Source of the DNA: Nocardioides limicola
GTDB taxonomy: Bacteria > Actinomycetota > Actinomycetes > Propionibacteriales > Nocardioidaceae
DNA: 64,000 bases
Direction: 5' to 3'
Assembly (NCBI RefSeq): GCF_016827675.1
Contig: NZ_JAERJA010000002.1
Location: 496,001 to 560,000 of the forward strand
Part shown: one piece after another, positions 53,858-61,851 of the stretch
How the letters are laid out: every line of letters begins with the position of its first letter
How positions within the stretch are numbered: position 1 is the stretch's first letter
Program-made: the position numbers and the translations under genes
Notes under the pieces: model-generated
Databases searched by the model: none
The model's input: the letters and a program-made list of their open reading frames with translations, nothing else
What the model was told of the DNA's origin: nothing

Positions 53858-54598
53858 ATGATGGCCGATCAGCCCGCAGTCAGCACCCCTGCCAGCACCC
53901 CTGCCAGCGCCGTGCGCTCGATCCTGAGCCGCGCCGCTTCGGCCCGGGTCACCTGGTTGGGCGCAGAGGCGGAGGCGTACGACGTGTCTGCGGTGGTGAT
54001 CCGGGCGCCCAAGTCCCACCTGCCAGCGGGGGTTCGCGCCTGCATCGTCGAGATCGCCGACACCGCGCCGGTCCCGGCGGCCGACCGGATCCGGGCTCGG
54101 GTGCGGCTGCACGGGTACGCCGCACCCGGCGGATGCCCGTGCTCACCACCGCTGCAGATCGGCGTGACCGCCGTCGACCTTGAGCGCGACGGTCGCACCC
54201 ACACCCTCACCCCGGAGGAGTTGCGGGCGGCTCAGCCGGATCCGTTCGCGCACACCGAGGCGCATCTGCTGGGCCATCTCGCCGAGCAGCACCCCGACGT
54301 GGTGGAGAGACTGGCGGGGCTGGCCGTCGACGACCCGACCAGGGTCCGAGTCTCGCCGTGGGCGTTGGACCGGCACGGCATCACGCTGCGAGTGTGCGGC
54401 GCCGAGCAGGTCCGCAACGTCCATTTGGCGTTCCCGCGGCCGGCCGAGTCAACAGCCGATCTCCAAGCCGGAATGCAGGCGCTGACCATCCAGGCCGCGT
54501 CGCGGCGGCGTGGCCGCCGAGGCGCGTCGACGCGACGCGTGCTGGCGGACCTGTTCCGCAGTGGAGCGGCGGCGGACCGAATCTGCCGACCGGACTGA
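53858..54598 (+). CDS. DUF2470-domain protein under iron control
   Basis: 246 aa. N-terminal region resembles the split-barrel part of haem-utilisation/FMN-binding proteins (VTWLGAEAEAYDVSAVVIRA, ARVRLHGYAAPGGCPCSPPL). The middle DUF2470 segment is DPFAHTEAHLLGHLAEQHPD then VRVSPWALDRHGITLRVCGA, as in the C-terminal part of HugZ-like haem oxygenases. The iron box upstream suggests a role in haem iron release or siderophore-linked iron handling. ATG at 53858 or 53861; probably leaderless. Confidence 0.82.
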   Translation: MMADQPAVSTPASTPASAVRSILSRAASARVTWLGAEAEAYDVSAVVIRAPKSHLPAGVRACIVEIADTAPVPAADRIRARVRLHGYAAPGGCPCSPPLQIGVTAVDLERDGRTHTLTPEELRAAQPDPFAHTEAHLLGHLAEQHPDVVERLAGLAVDDPTRVRVSPWALDRHGITLRVCGAEQVRNVHLAFPRPAESTADLQAGMQALTIQAASRRRGRRGASTRRVLADLFRSGAAADRICRPD

Positions 54599-54602
54599 AA
54601 CC

Positions 54603-55178
54603 TCAGATCGGCGTGCGGTGGAAGCTCTGGCTGGACCGGGACGGTGTCGGGCCACGCTGGCCCTGGTAGCGCGATCCGTACTTGGCGGAGCCGTACGGAT
54701 GGTCGGCGGGTGAGCTGAGCCTGAAGAAGCACAGCTGACCGATCTTCATCCCGGGCCACAGCTTGATGGGCAGGTTGGCGACGTTGGCCAGTTCCAGCGT
54801 CACGTGGCCGGTGAACCCGGGGTCGATGAAGCCGGCCGTGGAGTGGGTCAGCAGGCCGAGTCGTCCCAGCGATGACTTGCCCTCCAGTCGCGCCGCGACG
54901 TCATCGGGCAGCCCGACCACCTCATAGGTGGAGCCCAGCACGAACTCGCCGGGGTGCAGGATGAACGGCTCGTCACCGATCGGCTCCACTTCGCGGGTCA
55001 GATCCGGCTGGTCCTCCGCGGGATCGATGTGCGGATAGCGGTGATTCTCGAAGACCCGGAAGAACCGGTCCAGGCGCACGTCGATCGAGGAGGGTTGCAC
55101 CATCTCCTCGGCGAACGGGTCCAGGGTGACCCGGCCAGCCTTGATCTCGGCCATGATGTCGTGGTCGCTCAGCAGCAC
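54603..55178 (-). CDS. dcd: dCTP deaminase
   Basis: 191 aa, the usual length. Converts dCTP to dUTP (or dUMP in bifunctional forms). Motifs: [82 protein letters not shown], the C-terminal lid [17 protein letters not shown] at 55178 is chosen because LLSDHDI is the conserved N-terminus; a TAGGGT box (55186-55191, minus) is 7 nt upstream, suggesting leaderless transcription. Confidence 0.95.
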   Translation of the reverse strand: MLLSDHDIMAEIKAGRVTLDPFAEEMVQPSSIDVRLDRFFRVFENHRYPHIDPAEDQPDLTREVEPIGDEPFILHPGEFVLGSTYEVVGLPDDVAARLEGKSSLGRLGLLTHSTAGFIDPGFTGHVTLELANVANLPIKLWPGMKIGQLCFFRLSSPADHPYGSAKYGSRYQGQRGPTPSRSSQSFHRTPI

Positions 55179-55204
55179 GCCTCGCACCCTACCGGCGTAC
55201 GACG

Positions 55205-56233
55205 TCAGTCGGTGCCAATGGCACCTCGTGGGACGCCGCGGGCTACCGGGGGCTCCTCCTCGAACACCATCACCGGCATCCCCACCGACCTCGCCAGTTC
55301 CTCCTGGATCTCCCGAGCGCGGTCGGCGATCGACCCAGGGACCAGGCCTACCTGCAGGCCACTGTTGTCACCGCAGGAAGAGGTCGTAGCGAGGTCGTCG
55401 ATGCCGACCAGCAACTCGCCCTCGCGCAGAACCCGGAGCAGACCGCGTTGAGCACGCCGAATGTCGCCAGCGGAGTAGGTCACCTCCTGCACCACCACCG
55501 TGGCGCCATTGGGGCGTGGGCCGGCCAGGTCGAGGATTCGCGCTGGCACGGGCCCCTTCCAACTCACCACGACGGCACCCGCGTCGAGCCAGTAGGCAAC
55601 CCCGGCCGCACCCTCATCCCCACGGGTGTCCCTGCGGGCCTGCCGGAGTGTGCGGTCGAGCACCCAATGCACGGCCTGTCGCACATAGTCACGCTCAGTC
55701 TCAGCAGCATCGCCGGGCAGCCCCCAGTGATTGGCGAACACATGCGGAACGCCTGCCTCTCCCAGCGTCCGCCGTGCGATGTCGAGGTCGCCATTCGTGT
55801 ACGCGATCGGCCCCACGTGCGTGGGCGCGGCCAGGACGACGGAGAAGCCCTCCCAGTCGGTGGCGGTGACTCCGTCGACGATCGCGCGCTGCTCGAGCAA
55901 GTTCTCGATGGGTGGCGGCGGGGTCGTGAACACCATGTGGAGCTCGGGGCAGGTGAAGCCCGCCTCGCCCTCGCCCGAGCCGGGCGGATCAACGATGTCA
56001 GCCGGTTCGGGCCGGTCGGTGACCACCGCGGCCTCCTCGGAGTTCTCAGGCCAGACGAGGATCGGTACGACGACCGCGGAAGCCACGATCACCGCGACCG
56101 AAGCGACCAGCAACGTTCCCCGGCGCCGCCGACGCCGCCGTACCGCTCTCTCAATGGCGGCAATCCCTGCGCTGGTCGGCCGCACAGCGCCACCGAGAGC
56201 ACGCAGAGAGTCCTCCCACGGGTCCCGGTTCAT
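55205..56233 (-). CDS. Membrane protein cotranscribed with a sigma factor, putative anti-sigma partner
   Basis: 342 aa. Short cytoplasmic N-terminus ([20 protein letters not shown]), a basic run, one membrane helix ([20 protein letters not shown]), then a large extracellular part with Cys ([10 protein letters not shown] and SSCGDNSG). No zinc anti-sigma motif HxxxCxxC is visible. It starts one base after the sigma gene ends, so it is a likely regulator of that sigma factor by context only. Confidence 0.78.
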   Translation of the reverse strand: MNRDPWEDSLRALGGAVRPTSAGIAAIERAVRRRRRRRGTLLVASVAVIVASAVVVPILVWPENSEEAAVVTDRPEPADIVDPPGSGEGEAGFTCPELHMVFTTPPPPIENLLEQRAIVDGVTATDWEGFSVVLAAPTHVGPIAYTNGDLDIARRTLGEAGVPHVFANHWGLPGDAAETERDYVRQAVHWVLDRTLRQARRDTRGDEGAAGVAYWLDAGAVVVSWKGPVPARILDLAGPRPNGATVVVQEVTYSAGDIRRAQRGLLRVLREGELLVGIDDLATTSSCGDNSGLQVGLVPGSIADRAREIQEELARSVGMPVMVFEEEPPVARGVPRGAIGTD

Positions 56234-56707
56234 TCAGTCCACCTCCTGGGTGGGCGCCAACTCACGGAGCCGGGCCAGTCCTCGGGACAGATGGGAGCGG
56301 GCGGTGCCGACGCTGCAGCCCAAGTGGGCGGCGACGCTGGCGTGGTCGAGGTCCTCGATCACCTTGAGCACCACCGCGGCCCGCTGCTGCGGCGGCAACC
56401 GGCCCAGCGCGGTCAGCAGCCACGGCTCGACGTCGTCGACCATCTCCAGTTCCCGGGGTTGTTCCGGCGGCATCTCGGTGGTCACCTCGCGCAGGCCACG
56501 CCTTGCTCGGTCGATGTTCAACCGGACCAACGTGGTGCGCGCGTAGCCGCCCGGATTGCCGGCCCGCAGGCGCTGCCACCGCACCCCGACACGAGTCAGA
56601 GTCTCCTGCACCAGATCCCAGGCGTCGTGGGGGTTGCCCGTCAGTGCCAGGGCGAGGCCGAGTAGTCGCGACGTCTCCGCCTCGACATACTCGATGAACC
56701 CGTCCAC
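56234..56707 (-). CDS. SigE-family ECF RNA polymerase sigma factor
   Basis: 157 aa. Region 2 covers FIEYVEAETSRLLGLALALT to NPGGYARTTLVRLNIDRARR; region 4 is PWLLTALGRLPPQQRAAVVL then DLDHASVAAHLGCSVGTARS. The SigE-family short form of ECF sigma factors is common in Actinobacteria (SigE here is the TIGR family name, not the M. tuberculosis gene). GTG at 56707. Coupled to the downstream membrane protein. Confidence 0.92.
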   Translation of the reverse strand: MDGFIEYVEAETSRLLGLALALTGNPHDAWDLVQETLTRVGVRWQRLRAGNPGGYARTTLVRLNIDRARRGLREVTTEMPPEQPRELEMVDDVEPWLLTALGRLPPQQRAAVVLKVIEDLDHASVAAHLGCSVGTARSHLSRGLARLRELAPTQEVD

Positions 56708-56842
56708 CGCGCCTCCCGCCCACCACTGTCAGTTACTCAACGATCCACGGCCCCGAAACGTTGAGCGCCAACCCGGCGATGCCTCCGTCGCCCGGGTGCG
56801 CGGGGCGTGCGATACGATCCTGCACGTCGGTTCGTCCGACGT

Positions 56843-56918
56843 GCGGATGTAGCTCAGTTGGTAGAGCGCGACCTTCCCAAGGTCGATGTCGCGAGTTCGA
56901 ATCTCGTCATCCGCTCCA
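56843..56918 (+). tRNA. tRNA-Gly (anticodon CCC)
   Basis: 76 nt with encoded CCA. Acceptor GCGGATG/CATCCGC, D-arm GCTC-AGTTGGTA-GAGC, anticodon stem CGACC/GGTCG with loop TTCCCAA (anticodon CCC), variable loop ATGTC, T-arm GCGAG-TTCGAAT-CTCGT (first pair G-U). Confidence 0.96.
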
Positions 56919-56956
56919 CGCACCCTGACGCCCACCCTCCGAGCCCACCAAGGCCG

Positions 56957-57009
56957 ATTCCCGTACATTGCGCACCGAATCTGTAGGCAGGTGCTGACTG
57001 CACGGGAAT
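56957..57009. terminator. Hairpin after tRNA-Gly, second TTCCCGT family member
   Basis: Arms ATTCCCGTACATTGCGCACC (56957-56976) and GGTGCTGACTGCACGGGAAT (56990-57009), with two or three mismatches and a 13-nt loop. The outer ATTCCCGT and inner GCACC are shared with the hairpin at 24370-24427. It separates the tRNA from the converging SnoaL-like gene. Confidence 0.7.
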
Positions 57010-57025
57010 GGGCCGCGTGTCCCGC

Positions 57026-57460
57026 TCAGGGCTTGCGCAGGGTGGCCATCGCCCGCTCGGGCTCCCAGAAGGCACGCATCGAGGCCACTCGCCCGTCCTC
57101 GTTCACCGTGTAGACCATCACCAGGTCGGTGTCCGCTGCGGAACCGTCGGGGAAGGTGGTGGTGATGGTGCCGACGTTGGCGCAGGTCATCCCGTTCGCG
57201 TGCGAGTCGTGGATGGTGAAGACGAACTCGGAGATCGGCGCGATCGCCAGGTCCCAGAACTTCCGGATCCCATCGTGGCCGTGGTGCCCCAGGCCCTCGG
57301 GGTCGAACATCGACGGCCCGACCGGGTCCTCGATCACCGCGTCCTCGGCGTACACGGTGAGCCATTCGTCGAGGTCACCTTTGGCGACCGCGGCGTACGA
57401 ACGTTGGGAGGCGACACGGGCAGGGTGTTCGCCCTGGGGAGCATTCCAGATCACTGACAT
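57026..57460 (-). CDS. SnoaL-like / ketosteroid-isomerase-fold protein (second)
   Basis: 144 aa. NTF2-like fold: RVASQRSYAAVAKGDLDEWL, TVYAEDAVIEDPVGPSMFDP, HHGHDGIRKFWDLAIAP, then strands ANVGTITTTFPDGSAADTDL and VYTVNEDGRVASMRAFWEPE. The D-A-V-I-E-D-P-V-G motif is close to steroid delta-isomerase-like proteins. ATG at 57460. A KstR-type box lies 15-28 nt upstream, supporting a steroid link. Confidence 0.88.
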   Translation of the reverse strand: MSVIWNAPQGEHPARVASQRSYAAVAKGDLDEWLTVYAEDAVIEDPVGPSMFDPEGLGHHGHDGIRKFWDLAIAPISEFVFTIHDSHANGMTCANVGTITTTFPDGSAADTDLVMVYTVNEDGRVASMRAFWEPERAMATLRKP

Positions 57461-57474
57461 GTCCCGACAATAAC

Positions 57475-57488
57475 TGGAACGTGTTCTA
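57475..57488. promoter_or_regulatory. KstR-type operator (second site)
   Basis: TGGAACGTGTTCTA fits TnnAACnnGTTnnA exactly and sits in an interrupted palindrome ACTGGAAC-GT-GTTCTAGT (57473-57490) with one mismatched pair. It is 15 nt upstream of the SnoaL-like ATG (57460). Confidence 0.75.
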
Positions 57489-57549
57489 GTTGTCACGGGA
57501 GTCACCGGCTGTTCACCCATCAGTCGACTCCATCTGTCACTCTGATGCC

Positions 57550-58515
57550 ATGTCGCGACGCACCGTTCACCTGCTGGCCGGACTCCCCGGCACTGGCGCA
57601 GCCGACGTCGACACGGCCCTGCGCGACGGCCGCACGCTCATCGGCCCCGACGGCCGGGAGGTCGCCGCCGGCGGCTCGGACGCCGCCCAGATCGACCGGG
57701 CAGTGATCGACGTACGCCACACCCACAAGGAGCACGGCCTGCGGCGTCGCGACGTCGCCGGTGAGTGGGACTCGGTATGCCGCGGGATCCTCAAGCACAA
57801 GGGTGCCACCGTGATCGCCCACGAGGGTCTCGCCTCCGCCGACCGTGACCAGGTGGCGCTAATGCTGGACGGACTGTCCGGCTGCAAGGTGCATCTGTGG
57901 CTGACGGTGCCGGACCTGGGCAGCCAACTGTCGGCGGCCTGGACGGCCCTGGTCAACGCGGGCCAGGCGCCGAAGTTCGAGCGGTACGCCGACCGGGTGC
58001 TGGCCGGCGACACCAGCGACCCGGTGGCCCGTGACTTCTGGACCTCCCGAGACCCCGTCGAGGTGATCGGCCGCTGGCTGCCCGCCCTCAAACCCGGGCG
58101 CATCCATGTGGTGATTCCGCACGACGACCCGGCCAGCGCCAGCTGGCAGGCGCTGGTCGCCTCCGGCTTCACCGGAGACACCGCGGTCGAGTTCCCCACC
58201 GCCGACCCACCCGCCCCGCTGGCCGGGCCCGATCTGAACCTGCCCCTCCTACGCATCACCGACGGCTGGACGAAGGCCATCACTGCGGGCGGCTTCGAGG
58301 TCCACGGAGACCCCGCCGATCTGGCTCCGACCAGTGACGGCCAGGCCCGGCTCAGCGGCGATGACGCCGACCTGCGACTGCAGTTGACCACCACCGCCCT
58401 GGCTCGCGCGATGGCCGAGGTGGCCCAACTGCGCGCCGACAACGCTGCCCTGGCGGAGCGGGCCAGCAAGGCCGAGCGCAAGTGGCGCAAGCTGCACCGC
58501 CAGCACACTCCCTGA
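57550..58515 (+). CDS. Conserved hypothetical protein with P-loop-like N-terminus and coiled-coil tail
   Basis: 321 aa. The N-terminus RRTVHLLAGLPGTGAADVDT resembles a nucleotide-binding opening; the middle HKGATVIAHEGLASADRDQV then VHLWLTVPDLGSQLSAAWTA looks like a degenerate kinase or sulfotransferase fold. The final 50 residues form a helix (AQLRADNAALAERASKAERK). ATG at 57550. The family is common near the start of actinobacterial lipid loci, but function is unknown. Confidence 0.75.
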   Translation: MSRRTVHLLAGLPGTGAADVDTALRDGRTLIGPDGREVAAGGSDAAQIDRAVIDVRHTHKEHGLRRRDVAGEWDSVCRGILKHKGATVIAHEGLASADRDQVALMLDGLSGCKVHLWLTVPDLGSQLSAAWTALVNAGQAPKFERYADRVLAGDTSDPVARDFWTSRDPVEVIGRWLPALKPGRIHVVIPHDDPASASWQALVASGFTGDTAVEFPTADPPAPLAGPDLNLPLLRITDGWTKAITAGGFEVHGDPADLAPTSDGQARLSGDDADLRLQLTTTALARAMAEVAQLRADNAALAERASKAERKWRKLHRQHTP

Positions 58516-58603
58516 GCGACGCCGACCGAGCGACACAGCCCGGGGCCGAAAGGCCCGAGTGGCAACCCTCACCTTGCAAACCGTGGAATCATCGGGGATC
58601 ATA

Positions 58604-58623
58604 TTGTTACTCACCAGTAGCAA
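58604..58623. promoter_or_regulatory. Candidate TetR-type operator upstream of acyl-CoA dehydrogenase
   Basis: TTGTTACT (58604-58611), CACC, AGTAGCAA (58616-58623): an inverted repeat with one mismatch. A possible promoter is TTGCAA (58574-58579), 17 nt, GATCAT (58597-58602), so the palindrome would cover the -10/+1 region. The cognate regulator is not encoded next to it. Confidence 0.6.
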
Positions 58624-58707
58624 CTGGATCGTCCCGTGCGGCTGCGAAGGCCCCGGACGGCGTACCGATGCGTTTCACAACCGAAACCCCGACCTGAAGG
58701 TGGAGCA

Positions 58708-60591
58708 GTGAGCCACTACAAGAGCAACCTGCGTGACATCGAGTTCAACCTGTTCGAGGTGTTCAACGTGCAGGAGTACCTCGGCACCGGCATCTTCGAG
58801 GAGATGGACGCCGACACGGCCCGCGAGATCCTCAAGGAGGTCGAGCGGATCTCCCGCGAGGACCTGGCCGCCTCCTTCGAGGACTCCGACCGCAACCCGC
58901 CGGTCTTCGACCCCACCACCCACACCGCCCCGGTCCCGGCGTCGTTCAAGAAGTCCTACGACACCTGGATGGAGTCGGGCATGTGGGCGATCCAGACCCC
59001 CGAGCCGATCGGCGGCCAGACCGCGCCGTCGTCGCTGGTCTGGTGCTCCGCGGAGTTCCTGCTCGGCGCGAACGCCCCGATCTGGATGTACGGCGCCGGC
59101 CCGTTCTTCGCCGGCGTGGTCTACAACAACGCGAACGGGGTTCAGCGCGACGTCCGCATCGCCGAGATCATGGTCGAGCGTCAGTGGGGCGCCACCATGG
59201 TGCTCACCGAGCCCGACGCCGGCTCCGACGTGGGTGCCGGTCGCAGCAAGGCCACCCTGAACGAGGACGGCTCCTGGAACATCACCGGCGTGAAGCGCTT
59301 CATCACCAGCGCCGAGTCGGACCTCCAGGAGAACATCATGCACCTGGTGCTGGCCCGCCCCGAGGGCATCGAGGGCATCGGCGGCCCCGGCACCAAGGGT
59401 CTCTCCCTCTTCCTGGTCCCGAAGTACCACTTCGACCACGAGACCGGCGAGCTGACCGGCGAGCGCAACGGCGCCTACGTCACGAACGTCGAGCACAAGA
59501 TGGGCATCAAGTCGTCCAACACCTGTGAGGTCACCTTCGGCGACCCGCAGGTCGGCGGCGGCGAGCCGGCCCAGGGCTGGCTGCTCGGCGAGGTGCACGA
59601 CGGCATCCGGCAGATGTTCGACGTCATCGAGAACGCTCGGATGATGGTCGGCACCAAGGCCATCGCAACACTCTCGACCGGCTACCTGAACGCGTTGGAG
59701 TACGCCAAGCAGCGCGTCCAGGGCCCCGACCTCGCCCAGGCGGCCGACAAGACCGCCCCCAAGGTCACCATCACCCATCACCCCGACGTACGCCGGTCGC
59801 TGATGACCCAGAAGTCGTACGCCGAGGCGATGCGCGCCCTGGTCGTCTACACCGCCACCTGGCAGGACCAGGTGCAGATGGCCAAGGCCGCCGGGCAGGA
59901 CGCCAAGCTCGCCGAGCAGGTCAACGACCTGCTGCTGCCGATCGTGAAGGGCTACGGCTCGGAGCGGTCCTGGACCCTGCTGGGCACCGAGTCGCTGCAG
60001 ACCCTGGGCGGCTCCGGGTTCCTGCAGGAGTACCCGATCGAGCAGTACGTGCGAGACGCCAAGATCGACACCCTGTACGAGGGCACCACGGCGATCCAGG
60101 GCATGGACTTCTTCTTCCGCAAGATCGTCAAGGACCAGGGTGTGGCGCTCGGCCACATCGCCGGCGAGATCGACGGCTTCGTGAAGTCCGAGGCCGGCAA
60201 CGGCCGTCTGAAGGAGGAGCGGGAGCTGCTCGCCAGCGCCCTCGAGGACGGCAACGCGATCGTCACCCAGATGATCGGCGACCTGATGTCGGCCGACGTC
60301 TCCGCCGAGGGTGGCGACATCAAGAACATCTACAAGGTCGGCTTCAACAGCAGCCGCCTGCTGATGGTTCTGGGCGACATCGTCTGCGCCTGGCTGCTGC
60401 TGCGCCAGGCCGAGGTGGCCCTGGCCCGGCTCGGTGGCGAACTGTCCGCGGCCGACCAGGCCTTCTACGAGGGCAAGGTCGCGGCCGCGCAGTACTTCGC
60501 CCGCAATGTGCTCCCGAAGATCGCGTCCGAGCGAGTGCTCGCCGAGTCGGTCGACGCCAGCCTGATGGAGCTCGACGAGGCCGCCTTCTGA
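58708..60591 (+). CDS. Acyl-CoA dehydrogenase (FadE-type)
   Basis: 627 aa from GTG at 58708 (GAAGGTGGAGC upstream). FAD-dependent acyl-CoA dehydrogenase, larger than the 380-aa type, with a C-terminal extension. Motifs: [57 protein letters not shown], and the catalytic base region [20 protein letters not shown]. Such long enzymes (compare mycobacterial FadE5-like) oxidise acyl-CoAs in beta-oxidation. The palindromic element copy C follows 17 nt after the stop. Confidence 0.93.
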   Translation: MSHYKSNLRDIEFNLFEVFNVQEYLGTGIFEEMDADTAREILKEVERISREDLAASFEDSDRNPPVFDPTTHTAPVPASFKKSYDTWMESGMWAIQTPEPIGGQTAPSSLVWCSAEFLLGANAPIWMYGAGPFFAGVVYNNANGVQRDVRIAEIMVERQWGATMVLTEPDAGSDVGAGRSKATLNEDGSWNITGVKRFITSAESDLQENIMHLVLARPEGIEGIGGPGTKGLSLFLVPKYHFDHETGELTGERNGAYVTNVEHKMGIKSSNTCEVTFGDPQVGGGEPAQGWLLGEVHDGIRQMFDVIENARMMVGTKAIATLSTGYLNALEYAKQRVQGPDLAQAADKTAPKVTITHHPDVRRSLMTQKSYAEAMRALVVYTATWQDQVQMAKAAGQDAKLAEQVNDLLLPIVKGYGSERSWTLLGTESLQTLGGSGFLQEYPIEQYVRDAKIDTLYEGTTAIQGMDFFFRKIVKDQGVALGHIAGEIDGFVKSEAGNGRLKEERELLASALEDGNAIVTQMIGDLMSADVSAEGGDIKNIYKVGFNSSRLLMVLGDIVCAWLLLRQAEVALARLGGELSAADQAFYEGKVAAAQYFARNVLPKIASERVLAESVDASLMELDEAAF

Positions 60592-60608
60592 GCCGCTGAC
60601 TCCTCCAC

Positions 60609-60698
60609 CGGAAAGCCCTGATGTCAGGGACTGTCGACTGTTGTCAGGTGTTGCAACCCCTGACAACGGGACGAACAGCCTGACGTCAGGGCTTTCCG
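60609..60698. repeat. Nested palindromic element, copy C
   Basis: 90 bp. Outer arms CGGAAAG (60609-60615) and CTTTCCG (60692-60698). The 76-bp core 60616-60691 begins CCCTGATGTCAGGG, has its dyad TTG/CAA at 60653/60654 exactly at the midpoint, and ends with CCTGACGTCAGGG. The left linker ACTGTCGACT is identical to the inverted right linker of copy A. It lies downstream of the acyl-CoA dehydrogenase gene and just before the promoter of the next same-strand gene. Confidence 0.9.
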
Positions 60699-60703
60699 CA
60701 TGG

Positions 60704-60732
60704 GGACTGAGGCGCTCACGGCTGGGTACCGC
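60704..60732 (+). promoter_or_regulatory. Stress-sigma-like promoter shared with 33140-33168
   Basis: GGACTGAG, 12 nt, GGGTACCGC, 49 nt before the ATG of the DUF6458-like gene. Sequence and spacing match the site upstream of the 47-aa membrane-protein gene. Confidence 0.6.
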
Positions 60733-60781
60733 AGGCGAGAAGGGCGTGACAAGCATGCCCCTCGACGAAGAGGAGTCCCAG

Positions 60782-60991
60782 ATGGGAATCGGAATCGGAA
60801 TCGTGCTGCTGGTCCTGGGTCTTGTCCTGGTCCTAGGAGCTGTCGACATCTCGGCCATCGACGCCTACATCGCCTCCAACACGCTCGGCTGGATCCTCAT
60901 CGCAGGTGGCGCCCTGGCGCTGGTGATGGCGCTGATCCTGAACGCCCAGCGCGGCCGCACCAAGCACGTCGAGGAGCGCCGCGAGGAGTGA
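60782..60991 (+). CDS. DUF6458-like two-helix membrane protein
   Basis: 69 aa beginning MGIGIGIVLLVLGLVLVLGA then VDISAIDAYIASNTLGW and a second helix ILIAGGALALVMALILNAQR, ending with a charged tail RGRTKHVEERREE. The M-G-I-G-x-G-I start and N-x-x-R-x-R tail are typical of DUF6458. ATG at 60782 is preferred for the GAGGAG site just upstream; in-frame starts further 5' would extend through the promoter. Confidence 0.82.
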   Translation: MGIGIGIVLLVLGLVLVLGAVDISAIDAYIASNTLGWILIAGGALALVMALILNAQRGRTKHVEERREE

Positions 60992-61022
60992 CGGGCCGCC
61001 CTCCGGGGGCTACTCTGCGGCC

Positions 61023-61847
61023 ATGACGCAGACCCCCGGAGGTGCCACGACCCTGCTTTCGCTGATCGAGGTGTGGTGGCAGTCGGTCACCGACTTCCTC
61101 ACCCTGCTCGACCAGGTGCCCGAGGAGTTGTGGGACACCTCCACCGACCTCGCCGGCTGGGACGTGCGAGCCGTGGCCGCCCACGTCACCCACCTGGAGT
61201 CAATCCTGGCCGGCGGCCCGCACGAGACCGCCGAGGTGCCCGAGGCCGACCACGTCAAGGGGCCGATGGGGCAGTTCACCGAGATCGGCGTGATCAACCG
61301 GCGGAACACGACCGGCGCCGAGATCGTCGCCGAACTCCGTGCCGCCACCAGGACCCGGTACGACGCACTGCTCGCCGACCCGCCGACCGATGGCACGGTG
61401 TCCGCGCCCGGCGTGTTCGGGGCGATCGGCTGGCCACTGGAGCTTCTGCTGCGCAACCGGCCACTGGACGTGTGGATGCACGAGCAGGACATCCGCCGGG
61501 CGATCGACCGGCCCGGCAACCTGACCAGCCCGGGCGCCGAGCACACCCTCGGCTACCTGCTGGGCAGCACCGGCTACGTGTTCGGCAAGGTGGTCGGCGC
61601 CCCGGTGGGCGCCTCGCTGGTGCTCGAGGTGGACGGGTGCGAACCGGTCTCGGTGGCTGTCGGCGATGACGGCCGGGCCGGCACGGTGCCGCTCCCCGAA
61701 GATCCGACGGTGCGCCTCCGCTGCGACCGGGAGAGCTACATCGTCCGCGCCGGCGGTCGCCGACCAGCCGACCGGTCCAGCTTCGAGATCACCGGCGACG
61801 CCACCCTCGGGGCGCGGGTGATCGACAGCCTCGCGGTCACGCCCTGA
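61023..61847 (+). CDS. Maleylpyruvate-isomerase-family mycothiol-dependent protein
   Basis: 274 aa. DinB/MDMPI-type four-helix N-terminus: LDQVPEELWDTSTDLAGWDV, AHVTHLESILAGG with metal-binding His, and RNRPLDVWMHEQDIRRAID, the conserved W-x-H-x-x-D-I-R segment. The C-terminal domain of about 90 residues is the usual extra MDMPI domain. ATG at 61023 with TACTCT (61011-61016) 6 nt upstream suggests a leaderless mRNA. Substrate unknown. Confidence 0.9.
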   Translation: MTQTPGGATTLLSLIEVWWQSVTDFLTLLDQVPEELWDTSTDLAGWDVRAVAAHVTHLESILAGGPHETAEVPEADHVKGPMGQFTEIGVINRRNTTGAEIVAELRAATRTRYDALLADPPTDGTVSAPGVFGAIGWPLELLLRNRPLDVWMHEQDIRRAIDRPGNLTSPGAEHTLGYLLGSTGYVFGKVVGAPVGASLVLEVDGCEPVSVAVGDDGRAGTVPLPEDPTVRLRCDRESYIVRAGGRRPADRSSFEITGDATLGARVIDSLAVTP

Positions 61848-61851
61848 GCGA

